Below, one piece after another: positions 13,739-22,456 of a stretch of 35,104 nucleotides of DNA (position 1 is the stretch's first letter; every line of letters begins with the position of its first letter). The stretch covers positions 1 through 35,104 of the IMG/VR virus record IMGVR_UViG_3300038435_000234; one strand, given 5' to 3'. The notes under the pieces were generated by a model. It saw only the letters and a program-made list of their open reading frames with translations, was not told where the DNA came from and ran no database searches. This DNA comes from a virus. A program made the translations under genes and the position numbers.

Positions 13739-16093
13739 TTACATCGTATTGAATTTTGTCATATCATTTTCCGGTGCACATAATAATTTCCATGTTTGCG
13801 AATCATGTGTAGCGGGCTTTATGCCGCCATCCATTAAAAAGCCATAGAAATCCGTATCGTTATATCTGAATTTTATTTTACCAAATGGGTTTGCGTTGAT
13901 CAGCTCCAGCAAGTTGATAGGGACCTTTGTTCTGAAACTGATATAATACGGACGAAACAACCGGGCATCCAATGAGCCTATCTGAATGTTCTCATTTTCT
14001 TTAATAGTTACTCCGGCAAGCGTTCTGCTGAGTTCAGCATTTTTATCTGCACTCTGGAATTTTATTAAGTCAGCATCGAGCAGGTCAAGTATGCTGCGAA
14101 TAAAGGCTCCGTTATTCAGCAATGCTTTTTTAGGTGATAGTTCTACATTATAAATTGAAGCAACCATGGTGGCGGGTATGCCGGTCATGGCGGTATAAGC
14201 TGGCCGGTTTAGTTGGAATATGCCGCCTTTTATAAATGTGATCACAATGTTTGCGCCGGCTTCATCCACTATTAGCGGCCATGCGGTGTCAAATTGTACA
14301 ATGTTCACCCCCACGGCTACCACCAGCAGCATTTTATTATTACTTGCGCTGCCGGATATCTGAATGATATTGCCGGCAGTAAAAGGGAAGTTGGCGGGGT
14401 TGGTCATGTAGTTGCCCGCAGCCACGAAATCTACAATTGTAACAATACTTGATGAAAATTTTTTAATGTTAGTAATAAACACTTCGTTATCATCCTGCTT
14501 GTCGGTAGTGCTTAATCCTTCATAATTAATCCTGAGTAATTCTGTACCGATAGGGTCTGCCCGGTAAGGAGAAACTAAATCAAGCTCTTTAATAATTTTT
14601 GTGATGGGTGTACTCCATTGCTGCCCCTGGTTGAATTCGTATTTACCATTTACATCATTATACTCCTTTTCTTTATACCCGGCTTTTATTGTATTAAAAG
14701 AAATATCTTCTGCGATGGTTATTTCGGCATCATCCACCACGCCAATATCTGCAATGATGCTGTTGTTAAGAAAATAAGCCATCGGTTCTATAATCAGTTT
14801 ATCATCTTTTACAGTAAGCCCGATACTGAAATGGTTGAAGGCTTTAAAAAAATCGGTCAGCGATGTTTTGATGATGGCTTCGCTAATGCCTCTTATTCCA
14901 TTGCCACTGGTAAGGCTTATGTCTTTCATAGTTGATAGCCATGCGGATTGCGCCTGGTACAAGCCTCCGGTAATTTTATCTACTAACTTTTCAAATACAC
15001 GCATGGGATATAGTTCTTTGGTGTATGTGGTTTTATACCTGCCCTCAAATTCAAAAGAAAGATTACTGTCCGGCAAAAATTCATAACGGGTATCAACCCC
15101 GGCAGTGCCACCAAATGCAAATAGTGTAGCCATCAGGTATGCCCTTTCTCCTGGTTCTAATGGTAGTGTTAAATCTATATTATGGTAATATGTTTCTCCA
15201 TTTACAAGAAACTGAGATAAAATGGCATAATCAAGCTGGTTGGCAATAAGCTGGTTGCTTCTTATAAATGCCAGCCTTAATGATAGCGGTGGCAAAGCTG
15301 AATTTTCATTACACTTAATACCTATGCTTCCTTTAATTCTTACATTTACTGTTGCTGTGTTATCTTCACCGGCCTTTGCAAAAAAGTTTTCAGATTTAAG
15401 CTGATCGTCCCAGCTAAGTGGGGCTACGTCCTCAAATTGCTGTGAAAAAAATCCTATTCCGCTCGACACAGCCTCCTTATTAATAAACGCAAAATTTAGA
15501 TAATACTGAGTGCCATAAAAAGATTTTGCATAATCTATACCATCTGTTAAACTAAAATTGCTTTTTTCAGTAAAAATAATGCCATCCCGTTGTACAAAAA
15601 ATGCATCGTAATCATCAATTGGTATTTCATATACCGTATTCTCATTTGCTTTTAACAGTTTAGACAGCCCGCCTTCCAATGCTTCTACCTGTACACCTGT
15701 TTTTGTTTGCTTGTATTTACTGAAATTTATTTCTGATAAATACCAGCTGCGATAATTATAAGGAAGTGCGGTACGGTCCAGCTTTGCCACACCAAGATGC
15801 ACGGTGCTTTCTACACCAGTCATCCACATCCTGTTTCTTAAAATCTTAGCGCCATCACCCACAAAATTCATAGGCACCGTCATATCTCTGAACAGGCCCC
15901 AGTATTTTATATTCCTTGCATATTTTACCAACACATCCCTCCAGCCATCCGGTGAAAACTGCAGTCTTGCTGGCTGGCCATCTGGTTTTGAATAATTGCC
16001 AGGATCACCCTCCTGCACTTGATTATCATCATCCACATAAAGCGGCGCTTTATTTTTGGAAAATAGATAATATAAAAAAGATTTACGGGCCAT
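13739..16093 (-). CDS. Large tail tip / baseplate protein (784 aa)
   Basis: A 784-residue soluble protein directly downstream (in transcription order) of the tape measure, where tail tip hub proteins normally lie. It starts MARKSFLYYLFSKNKAPLYV and is mixed alpha/beta. The middle (about 380-530) reads like a tail hub domain (GIRGISEAIIKTSLTDFFKA ... LIIEPMAYFLNN). The C-terminal stretch IKFRYNDTDFYGFLMDGGIK also fits a hub protein. No named family is recognised. The 60 bases upstream are shared with the start of the divergent lipoprotein gene. Confidence 0.75.
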   Translation of the reverse strand: MARKSFLYYLFSKNKAPLYVDDDNQVQEGDPGNYSKPDGQPARLQFSPDGWRDVLVKYARNIKYWGLFRDMTVPMNFVGDGAKILRNRMWMTGVESTVHLGVAKLDRTALPYNYRSWYLSEINFSKYKQTKTGVQVEALEGGLSKLLKANENTVYEIPIDDYDAFFVQRDGIIFTEKSNFSLTDGIDYAKSFYGTQYYLNFAFINKEAVSSGIGFFSQQFEDVAPLSWDDQLKSENFFAKAGEDNTATVNVRIKGSIGIKCNENSALPPLSLRLAFIRSNQLIANQLDYAILSQFLVNGETYYHNIDLTLPLEPGERAYLMATLFAFGGTAGVDTRYEFLPDSNLSFEFEGRYKTTYTKELYPMRVFEKLVDKITGGLYQAQSAWLSTMKDISLTSGNGIRGISEAIIKTSLTDFFKAFNHFSIGLTVKDDKLIIEPMAYFLNNSIIADIGVVDDAEITIAEDISFNTIKAGYKEKEYNDVNGKYEFNQGQQWSTPITKIIKELDLVSPYRADPIGTELLRINYEGLSTTDKQDDNEVFITNIKKFSSSIVTIVDFVAAGNYMTNPANFPFTAGNIIQISGSASNNKMLLVVAVGVNIVQFDTAWPLIVDEAGANIVITFIKGGIFQLNRPAYTAMTGIPATMVASIYNVELSPKKALLNNGAFIRSILDLLDADLIKFQSADKNAELSRTLAGVTIKENENIQIGSLDARLFRPYYISFRTKVPINLLELINANPFGKIKFRYNDTDFYGFLMDGGIKPATHDSQTWKLLCAPENDMTKFNTM

Positions 16094-16153
16094 TAGTTTG
16101 CTCTGAGTTGGTTTGTTTTAAAATAATTATCTTGGTATGCTAAAAATCTTTGT

Positions 16154-16375
16154 ATGAGACTGTTTTTAATCGCTGCCATCCTGCTTATTGCCTGCAACAG
16201 CACACAGAAAAAGAAAAAGGCGATCATTGAGCAGCAACAGAGAATAATCTTTTGGGTAAAAGAATTGAAGAAATATAAAATTGAATTTCCTGCTACAGCT
16301 TTCCTTTTTGATGTACAAATAGACTCGCTTGCATACGTATATGATTCTCTTGAATTAGAACTAAAGAAATACTGA
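16154..16375 (+). CDS. Small lipoprotein on opposite strand, candidate moron
   Basis: A 73-residue protein with a clean type II signal peptide: MRLFLIAAILLIACNS, lipobox LIAC with C14. A lysine-rich linker (TQKKKKAIIEQQQ) and a charged helical remainder ending LELELKKY follow. It lies alone on the plus strand in a 301-base gap between the tape measure and the tail hub gene, convergent with the former and divergent from the latter. An independently transcribed lipoprotein gene inside a late operon is typical of morons; phage lipoproteins such as T5 Llp and TP-J34 Ltp block superinfection. A weak promoter-like pair (TTG at 16108, TATCTTGG at 16128) lies upstream. The function here is inference. 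Confidence 0.68.
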   Translation: MRLFLIAAILLIACNSTQKKKKAIIEQQQRIIFWVKELKKYKIEFPATAFLFDVQIDSLAYVYDSLELELKKY

Positions 16376-16394
16376 TATGGTTTTTTATAATTCA

Positions 16395-19300
16395 TCAATG
16401 TTTCATTTGTTGCTGATACCACGCACTGGTTTCAACAGCAGCATTATTTATAATAACAATTCTTGATTTTTTATTCAGTTCTTTCAGTTCACCTAATGTT
16501 GACTGTAACAGATCCCTGTTATCTGATACGCTTACATTTACATTATTGTGGAACGATTTCATCATTCCTGCCCGATCAATTTCAGCGGCATTGATCATTG
16601 CTTTTGTAACATCTGCGGGAAATATTTTTGTCCCTCTTGACAAGTAGGTAAGTGTATGTTTATCATAAACCTTCGCCTTGCCGCTTGCATCTACTGCAAG
16701 CTCCGGTCCTTGTTCAGCAACTTCAGCCAGTCCTTCCGGAGAGTGATCGGTTCCTTTAAAGAATTTGGGAATAGGAGTAGCAAGTAGTGAAACCAAAGCT
16801 CCTGCCCCTGATGCTATGGCTAATACCAGCTGTGAAATGTATAATGCCTTTGAAATAGGATCGGGTGCGGCGGCTATCAATAACCTTATTTTATTTACGC
16901 CCTGTATTGTATCTGTTGTAATCTGAAACGCCTTGAATGCTCTTTCTGAAATTGCCCTTTGCCTGATAACCTGCTTCTGTCTTTTTTCGAGATTATCCCT
17001 ATCAATCTGTGCTTTAGATTCAATGATTTTAATTTTTGCTGCGCGTTTCTCTTCTCCATCTGTGCTTGAATTTATTCGGTCTATTTCTGCAGTTTTCAAT
17101 TTATCAATATTATTAATCTGATCTTGTATTCTGTATTTCTCTGCATCAAGTACACCAGATATCACATTGCCGGCGGAATTTACTATTTCCTGAAACACAT
17201 CAGTGTAATTATTTTTTGTTTCCTGAAGTTGTTTCTTCTCTTCTTCACTAAGGATTTTCCCTACCTCTTTTATCTTGCTAACAATACCTGCTGAAATAGT
17301 ATCCCACTCGGAATCAAACTCAGCCGAAACAGCTTGTAGGTCAATAGTGGCTTCCTCAGCAATCTTTTGAGTTGCTGCTTCTGCTACATTTAAGGAACCA
17401 CCCACTATATCGTCAAAAATTTTGGCTGCTTCATTGTTAAGCTGTGTTGATCTTAAAACAAATTCCTCATCTGATAAGTTAGAATTTAAAAGAATCTGTG
17501 TTCTTGCTGTTACATATTTATCTAATGCAGCCAGGCGATATTTAAGAGAAATGCCTTCGGTTTCTGCTATCTCTTTTTGTATATCCCCCGATTTATCATC
17601 CTTTTTGGCCATGTCCTTATCGTCGTATAAAGGGGTAGGCTTGTAGCCCTTTAATATTATTGCTGCCCTTTCTTGAAAACTTGCTGCTATTTGTGTGGCT
17701 GAAGCGAGCTCCTGTTTTAATTCTTTATCTCTAGACTGCTCAATAAGGTCTGAAATAATCTTATCTCTTTCAGCAAATAATTTATCAGCCTGGGCTTTAT
17801 ACTGAGCTGCCAGTTTTTTCTCCTGGTTACTTGAATTCTCAGTAGTTCCTGATTTCCAGAATGCAGCTTCTGCTTCTTTAGTAAGCCTGATATATTCCGG
17901 GTCTTGCAAAGCCTTTTTTAGAGCCTCCGCCCTGGCCACTCCTCCTTCTTCAATGGCCGCAAATCCGGATTCTGATTTAATTCTGTTTTTTTCAATCTGA
18001 AGCGCTTTAGCAGCAGCTTCTTCAAGAGCAAGATTAGCGGCCGCTTTCAATAAGGTCATTTGAATATAGGAACCTCCGTTTTTGGTTAGTTCTTTTTCCG
18101 CTTCATCAAGGGTTTTTACTTTACCGGTTGTTTTGCCTATCGTATCATTATATTCTTTTACTACATCTTTTTTATCTAAGAACCCCTTTTTGGCCAAGTC
18201 AATATTGATGCGTAGCCCATTTACAAGTTTCACTGCTGTTGTATATTCAGAATTTGAATCCTGCATTGTTTTTAAAAGAAGGCTATTACTCGTAGCAGCA
18301 TCTTCGGCAGATTTTTTAAAAGCTGCGAATGCAATGGCGATCGCCCCGATCACAGTTGCCGCAATTCCAATTAATCCAAGGGCGGCATTAAACCTTGCGG
18401 CAGCGGTTGCCGATGTATTAAAAGCTGTAGTTAGTAATCCCTGAATAAATACATAGCCTTTATTGATGATAGAACCACGAAGCGTTAATTGGTTGGCTAT
18501 TTCCTGCACGCCGTTTGCCACGTTCTGAATAATGATCAACTTCTGAATACTTCTTTGCACATCTTCCTGGTTAGCTCCAAATAATTGTGCTACGCTTGCC
18601 CCTACCTGGAAAACGGCGGTCATAGTTTTCACTCCGGAAGCAATCTGATCAAAAACAAACGTGTCGGATGAAAGGGCTTTGATCTCTGCTTTCAGATCTT
18701 CTGTCTGATCCTTTGCATTACCTACAAATTTTTTAAACTCTTGTAAAAACTCATTTGTCTGCGTGCCACTCGATACCAAATTTTGATATTCTTTTTCAAG
18801 TTGCTTCACCTTTTGGGTAAAGCCAATTGTAGTATTGGCACCAATGGCCTGCACCTGTTCAAGCTGTTGAAGGGCTGCTGTTACATTTTTTAATTGTGCC
18901 TCTGCCTGGTTTAAGTTCTGATCCGGAGGGCCGAAGCCTGTTATTACCGTCCTTGGCTTATTAGTTAAATCCTGTAACCCCTGTTGCTCATTTTTAAGTC
19001 TTGATATTTCCGCTGACACTTTATCAAAGCCGCCGGCAAGAGAGTTAGCATAATTGCCCACGTTGCGTTGAAATTTACCAACAGTAGCATCGGTTTCTTT
19101 CAGTTGATCTCCTAATGCTTTTGCTTCTGCGGCAGCCTTCTTTGTTTCTTCTGCATCCTTGCCAAGTGTGATGGCAAGGTTCTGAGCATTGCGGGCCGCC
19201 TGTTCATATTGTTTGCTAAGTTTTGAGTAAGCATCATTTAACCCCAAAACATCTTTTGCGGCTTCCTTATTGGCTTTATTTACTTCCTGCTGTTGAAGTT

Positions 19301-19526
19301 TAGTAGCTGCTAACTGAACGCCATAATCTCCCTGTAATTTTTTTAACCGCTCTGTAGCTTTCAGCAGCTCATCAACTTCTTTTTTTGACTGTGAATTATC
19401 AAGGGTAATTCCTAAAGATGAAAGTGATTTTACTCCTTGTTTGATTTCTTCAAACAAAGCCAGCACCTTTTCTTTCTGGGCTTCCAGTGCCTGCTCGTCG
19501 GCGAATTTATCGTAGAGTTGAGCCAT
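16395..19526 (-). CDS. Tail tape measure protein
   Basis: A 1043-residue protein that sets tail length and is threaded through the tail tube. Residues 1-290 are long coiled coils rich in Lys, Glu, Gln and Ala. A hydrophobic segment lies at about 383-404 (LGLIGIAATVIGAIAIAFAA), another coiled region at about 690-880. The C-terminal part carries the family signature FFKGTDHSPEGLAEVAEQGP ... LSRGTKIFPADV. With the usual ruler of about 0.15 nm per residue this length implies a tail near 150 nm, so a long-tailed (sipho- or myovirus-like) particle. The start codon overlaps the upstream stop by one base (TAATG). Confidence 0.93.
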   Translation of the reverse strand: MAQLYDKFADEQALEAQKEKVLALFEEIKQGVKSLSSLGITLDNSQSKKEVDELLKATERLKKLQGDYGVQLAATKLQQQEVNKANKEAAKDVLGLNDAYSKLSKQYEQAARNAQNLAITLGKDAEETKKAAAEAKALGDQLKETDATVGKFQRNVGNYANSLAGGFDKVSAEISRLKNEQQGLQDLTNKPRTVITGFGPPDQNLNQAEAQLKNVTAALQQLEQVQAIGANTTIGFTQKVKQLEKEYQNLVSSGTQTNEFLQEFKKFVGNAKDQTEDLKAEIKALSSDTFVFDQIASGVKTMTAVFQVGASVAQLFGANQEDVQRSIQKLIIIQNVANGVQEIANQLTLRGSIINKGYVFIQGLLTTAFNTSATAAARFNAALGLIGIAATVIGAIAIAFAAFKKSAEDAATSNSLLLKTMQDSNSEYTTAVKLVNGLRINIDLAKKGFLDKKDVVKEYNDTIGKTTGKVKTLDEAEKELTKNGGSYIQMTLLKAAANLALEEAAAKALQIEKNRIKSESGFAAIEEGGVARAEALKKALQDPEYIRLTKEAEAAFWKSGTTENSSNQEKKLAAQYKAQADKLFAERDKIISDLIEQSRDKELKQELASATQIAASFQERAAIILKGYKPTPLYDDKDMAKKDDKSGDIQKEIAETEGISLKYRLAALDKYVTARTQILLNSNLSDEEFVLRSTQLNNEAAKIFDDIVGGSLNVAEAATQKIAEEATIDLQAVSAEFDSEWDTISAGIVSKIKEVGKILSEEEKKQLQETKNNYTDVFQEIVNSAGNVISGVLDAEKYRIQDQINNIDKLKTAEIDRINSSTDGEEKRAAKIKIIESKAQIDRDNLEKRQKQVIRQRAISERAFKAFQITTDTIQGVNKIRLLIAAAPDPISKALYISQLVLAIASGAGALVSLLATPIPKFFKGTDHSPEGLAEVAEQGPELAVDASGKAKVYDKHTLTYLSRGTKIFPADVTKAMINAAEIDRAGMMKSFHNNVNVSVSDNRDLLQSTLGELKELNKKSRIVIINNAAVETSAWYQQQMKH

Positions 19527-20185
19527 TATTTTTTATCACTGTGTTTTAGCGCTTCGTTATATGCAATAAAAGAATTTACAATGCTGCAATATTCTAATAC
19601 TGTAATTTCTTTTACCTTGATAGCATAGCCCTGGTGCTTGCTTAATATTGCCAGCTCAGTAAAATAGCTTTTGTAATCTCTGCTCACTTCTTTACCATCA
19701 GGAGAAAGAATTTTGTATTCGTTTACGTACTGAGTTAGTAATACGACTAAAGTCTTTGCTTCTGTTCTTACCCTGTTTATCCTGTTCATGTAAACTTCGT
19801 TGTCTTCATCCCAGGCAATGAGTGTATAGCCCATATTCGCTATAACTGAGGCAACATCTTCATCAAAATGTTTCGAGAGGTACATCAGGCCGGCATCTAT
19901 CACCTGCATTTGCGCCTGGGTTATGATTATTCTTTTATAACAATCAAACACCGATCTGCTTTGGGGGCTTTTAATTGCTTCTGAATATTCTTCTGTAATG
20001 TTTTGCCAGGCAGTTACCAGCTCATCAATTGGGGGAGTGCCGGAAATAATAAGAGGGGCAAGTTCTCCGGATACTATGACCTGTAAAAAATCTTCATAGA
20101 TCAGGGTTCTGATACTGCGGTGTAATGTATAACCGGATGGGGTATCCGATGGCTGCTGATGCCGGTAAGAAACAAGTGGCTCCAT
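19526..20185 (-). CDS. Protein upstream of tape measure, tail assembly chaperone candidate
   Basis: A soluble helical protein of 219 residues if started at the ATG at 20185 (MEPLVSYRHQQ); the open frame goes back to another ATG at 20269 (247 residues, very basic extra N-terminus). The part from TLHRSIRTLIYEDFLQVIV onward looks genuine and resembles a Bacteroidota phage protein I recall in this position. All candidate starts lie inside the 70-residue gene 20094-20306, in the +1 frame relative to it, so either the genes overlap by 92 bases or more, or expression uses a ribosomal frameshift. Genes just before the tape measure usually encode tail assembly chaperones, often made by frameshift. It ends in TAATG coupled to the tape measure. 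Confidence 0.75.
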   Translation of the reverse strand: MEPLVSYRHQQPSDTPSGYTLHRSIRTLIYEDFLQVIVSGELAPLIISGTPPIDELVTAWQNITEEYSEAIKSPQSRSVFDCYKRIIITQAQMQVIDAGLMYLSKHFDEDVASVIANMGYTLIAWDEDNEVYMNRINRVRTEAKTLVVLLTQYVNEYKILSPDGKEVSRDYKSYFTELAILSKHQGYAIKVKEITVLEYCSIVNSFIAYNEALKHSDKK

Positions 20186-20306
20186 ACTCGTTTTTGTAGA
20201 TGGCCTGCCACTCACCAGTTTCTTTAGCCACCTGATAAGCCTGCTGAAATATTTTTTGATCTTCGGCATTTGCAGCTTTTATTTTTTGTATACACGATTC
20301 ACACAT
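20094..20306 (-). CDS. Small CxxC protein (70 aa)
   Basis: A 70-residue protein starting MCESCIQKIKAANAEDQKIF and ending YPIRLYITPQYQNPDL. The N-terminal CESC could bind metal with C45, though a full four-ligand site is not visible. It lies between a head-tail connector gene and the tape measure region, overlapping the following gene in another frame. The last codons CTA TGA A resemble a shifty stop context of the RF2 type (CUU UGA C), which would join it in the +1 frame to the next protein. It may be a separate small protein or the first part of a frameshifted chaperone pair. Confidence 0.62.
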   Translation of the reverse strand: MCESCIQKIKAANAEDQKIFQQAYQVAKETGEWQAIYKNEYGATCFLPASAAIGYPIRLYITPQYQNPDL

Positions 20307-20315
20307 TTAGCTCAA

Positions 20316-20765
20316 TCACTTATGAATTTGTTCCCTGATTTTATTTGTAGCAATTGGACCAAGGTCGTTTGTTGAATACTCAGCGGCGTAGTCTTTATTC
20401 AACCCGAAAATATCTTCACCATACATTTCAATCAGCTTAGATGTTTTTTCATCGCTGCTGTTTATTATTACCTCGCTTCTTTCCGGCTTCACGGTTATTC
20501 CTATATAAAAATCCTGAGTATCCCTAAGTGTTACCCTGTCTGTCGGCTGTCCTTTTAATCTTTTTATGGCAACGGTCATCGGCGAATAGATATCATACTT
20601 GCCATCCAGCCTTTTTGTTTTTTCCCCCTGTGCATTAAGACCAAAGAACATTTGCTGCTGCTGATAGTTTTTTATTTCCTCTATAGTTTCAGAAACAGAT
20701 GCCTGAATTACTTCGGGAATGTTTACCGCTTTAAGGTTTTCTATCAGTTGTTCGATGGTTGCCAC
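20316..20765 (-). CDS. Head-tail or tail completion protein candidate (149 aa)
   Basis: A 149-residue protein: N-terminal helix MATIEQLIENLKAVNIPEVI, then a pattern typical of small phage tail completion or minor tail proteins. Its signs are a Q/Y-rich helix followed by LDGKYDIYSPMTVAIKRLKG, where the Y-SPxT-xxIK motif precedes strands, and an LRDTQDFYIG segment. No family name is certain. It overlaps the upstream 83-residue gene by 22 bases. Confidence 0.68.
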   Translation of the reverse strand: MATIEQLIENLKAVNIPEVIQASVSETIEEIKNYQQQQMFFGLNAQGEKTKRLDGKYDIYSPMTVAIKRLKGQPTDRVTLRDTQDFYIGITVKPERSEVIINSSDEKTSKLIEMYGEDIFGLNKDYAAEYSTNDLGPIATNKIREQIHK

Positions 20766-20995
20766 GTGTGTTCACTTTTTTCAATATTGTTTACAAACGG
20801 TCCCACCCCGGGTATGATGCTTATATGAAGCGCCACCATTACGTCTTCTTTTGGCAGTTCATCTCCGTTTATCCGGTACACCACTACATCATTATCCTGC
20901 CAGCCCAGCAATTCAATTTGTGAGCATATTTTTGACAGCACTATCCACATTTGTGGGTGCACAATATGCGTTTTATGTATGCCAATAGTTGCCAT
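20744..20995 (-). CDS. Small connector-region protein (83 aa)
   Basis: An 83-residue soluble protein (MATIGIHKTHIVHPQMWIVL ... NIEKSEHTWQPSNN), rich in strands, without TM or signal. It is one of four small genes between the tail tube candidate and the tape measure, a place usually holding tail completion proteins. It overlaps the following gene by 22 bases and follows the previous one by a single base. No family recognised. Confidence 0.62.
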   Translation of the reverse strand: MATIGIHKTHIVHPQMWIVLSKICSQIELLGWQDNDVVVYRINGDELPKEDVMVALHISIIPGVGPFVNNIEKSEHTWQPSNN

Positions 20996-20996
20996 T

Positions 20997-21182
20997 TTAA
21001 TATCCGCTTACGTGATTTGTTCTTCGTGGCACTGCCGCTTCCATTTCAGTGATCAAAGATGAATAAATGCAGCAATTTTTTTTCACCCATTCACCAATTA
21101 CAGACGTTCTCTGTGTTTGATTCATGGCCTCGTACCACTTTCGATAATACCTGTACTTTTTTATATAATATTCAAATCCCAT
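20997..21182 (-). CDS. Small basic protein (61 aa)
   Basis: A 61-residue protein rich in aromatic and basic residues at the start (MGFEYYIKKYRYYRKWYEAM) with WVKKNCCIYSSLITEME in the middle. It sits in a tight gene row between the 69-residue and 83-residue genes. No family recognised; coding status rests on tight packing and plausible composition. Confidence 0.58.
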   Translation of the reverse strand: MGFEYYIKKYRYYRKWYEAMNQTQRTSVIGEWVKKNCCIYSSLITEMEAAVPRRTNHVSGY

Positions 21183-21200
21183 TTTTTAAAAAAGAAGCCC

Positions 21201-21410
21201 CTACGCTTCTTCGCCTTCCGGCGTTTCAGTTTCGGGGCCTTGTCTTTCGGTGAATGGGCTTAAAAGCCGGTAAGCTTTTTTTGCCCAATCCTTTTTTTCT
21301 TTTTCTGTAGCTCCGGGAACAAAGCCGTTTTCAATCATTGATTTAATGGCTTCGCTTTCCTTCATTACTGAAAAATGTTCTGCATTGATATTTATTCCGT
21401 CAATCACCAT
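21201..21410 (-). CDS. Small acidic-tailed protein (69 aa)
   Basis: A 69-residue protein beginning MVIDGININAEHFSVMKESE, with a central helix (KEKKDWAKKAYRLLS) and an acidic Pro/Glu-rich tail (GPETETPEGEEA). It follows the tail tube candidate by four bases. Small genes at this place often encode head-tail linker or assembly factors, but no family is recognised. An acidic flexible C-terminus also occurs in the 24032-24355 product. Confidence 0.6.
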   Translation of the reverse strand: MVIDGININAEHFSVMKESEAIKSMIENGFVPGATEKEKKDWAKKAYRLLSPFTERQGPETETPEGEEA

Positions 21411-21414
21411 GGCC

Positions 21415-22455
21415 TTATGGTTTAGTTACAATAACAGAAATCATTTCATACGGAGTTACTCCTGCCCCGCCCAATGCTGCTGCAGTAGGGCCGTAAATCT
21501 GCACCTTATCACCACTTGCAAGAGCTGCCCATGCTGTACTGTCAAGCGTTACCAGGTAAGCATTGTCAGCAGGTGCATCTGCAACAGAAGTAACTGTAAT
21601 GGCTGCTCCTGTTTGTAGGTTTTTGGCTGTCCATGTTAATGCTGAAATGTCGGGGCCGTATATTGGTTCGAGGTTTGTACCTCCATCTGCAATGGCCAGC
21701 AATTTTACAGCGCCGCCTGTTTTGCTTAACTCGGATAAAACGACATTTACTAAACCAACTGCTGCAAGAATGCCTGCATTAGTTACTACATAATGGCTTT
21801 TATCCCTATATTCAGTAATGCTTCCAAGTGTGACCCTGAAACTATACTGATTAACTGCATCACTTACAATAAACTTGCTTGTATCAGCATAGGCCTGCAG
21901 CACACTGAAACCTCCGAATACACCGGATGATACTTCCGTACCATACACGGCGTATTGCTGATCTACAAAAAAGACATCAAGGGTTGCACCCATCATGGCT
22001 ACAATCCTTTTGTGCCTTGCTTCTGTTCCGTTATATCCATAACGGAAAGCAGGAATAGCATCAGATGTGATAATGGTAGCAGTGGTGAGATTACCGATTG
22101 AACCAGTTGCGGGATCGCCGGTATTGTCCTCAAAATTCAGAAGGTCCCATAAAGGATAAACCCTATTGCCACGTGCTGCCGTGGTTTTTGTTTTTACTGC
22201 TGCAATGAATGCAGCAACGGAAGCAGTTTCGGGACCAGAAAAGGTGACCCCTTTATCGGCAAAGATCACTCCCTTCATTTTTTTCTTTGCCATATCACAA
22301 GGCGGTACTCCAACGTTGAAGATGGAGTCGGGGCTCTCGCAATTGGCCAGGCTTAAAATATCCGCCAGGTATGCAGAAGAAAGAAAGTTCGGACCAGTAA
22401 TGCGTCTCGAAATCTTTTCAGCAAATCTGGAAGTTTGCAAATATTTACTTTTCAT
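21415..22455 (-). CDS. Major tail protein (tube) candidate
   Basis: A 346-residue protein. After a helical N-terminus (MKSKYLQTSRFAEKISRRIT) it is beta-rich. The middle carries VGVPPCDMAKKKMKGVIFAD and NRVYPLWDLLNFEDN. A C-terminal 75-residue part (LEPIYGPDISALTWTAKNLQ ... GDKVQIYGPTAAALGG) reads like a small added beta domain, as found on tail tube proteins of siphophages. Place between connector genes and the tape measure supports a tube role. A contractile sheath is less likely because no separate tube gene of the usual size adjoins it. No family is certain. Confidence 0.65.
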   Translation of the reverse strand: MKSKYLQTSRFAEKISRRITGPNFLSSAYLADILSLANCESPDSIFNVGVPPCDMAKKKMKGVIFADKGVTFSGPETASVAAFIAAVKTKTTAARGNRVYPLWDLLNFEDNTGDPATGSIGNLTTATIITSDAIPAFRYGYNGTEARHKRIVAMMGATLDVFFVDQQYAVYGTEVSSGVFGGFSVLQAYADTSKFIVSDAVNQYSFRVTLGSITEYRDKSHYVVTNAGILAAVGLVNVVLSELSKTGGAVKLLAIADGGTNLEPIYGPDISALTWTAKNLQTGAAITVTSVADAPADNAYLVTLDSTAWAALASGDKVQIYGPTAAALGGAGVTPYEMISVIVTKP

Positions 22456-22456
22456 T

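Noticed and set aside
16093-16422. 109-residue minus-strand frame in the gap between tail hub and tape measure
   Set aside because: Its translation (cysteine/phenylalanine run, no sensible start, overlap with the tape measure end) is the reverse shadow of the lipoprotein gene 16154-16375, which has a clean signal peptide.
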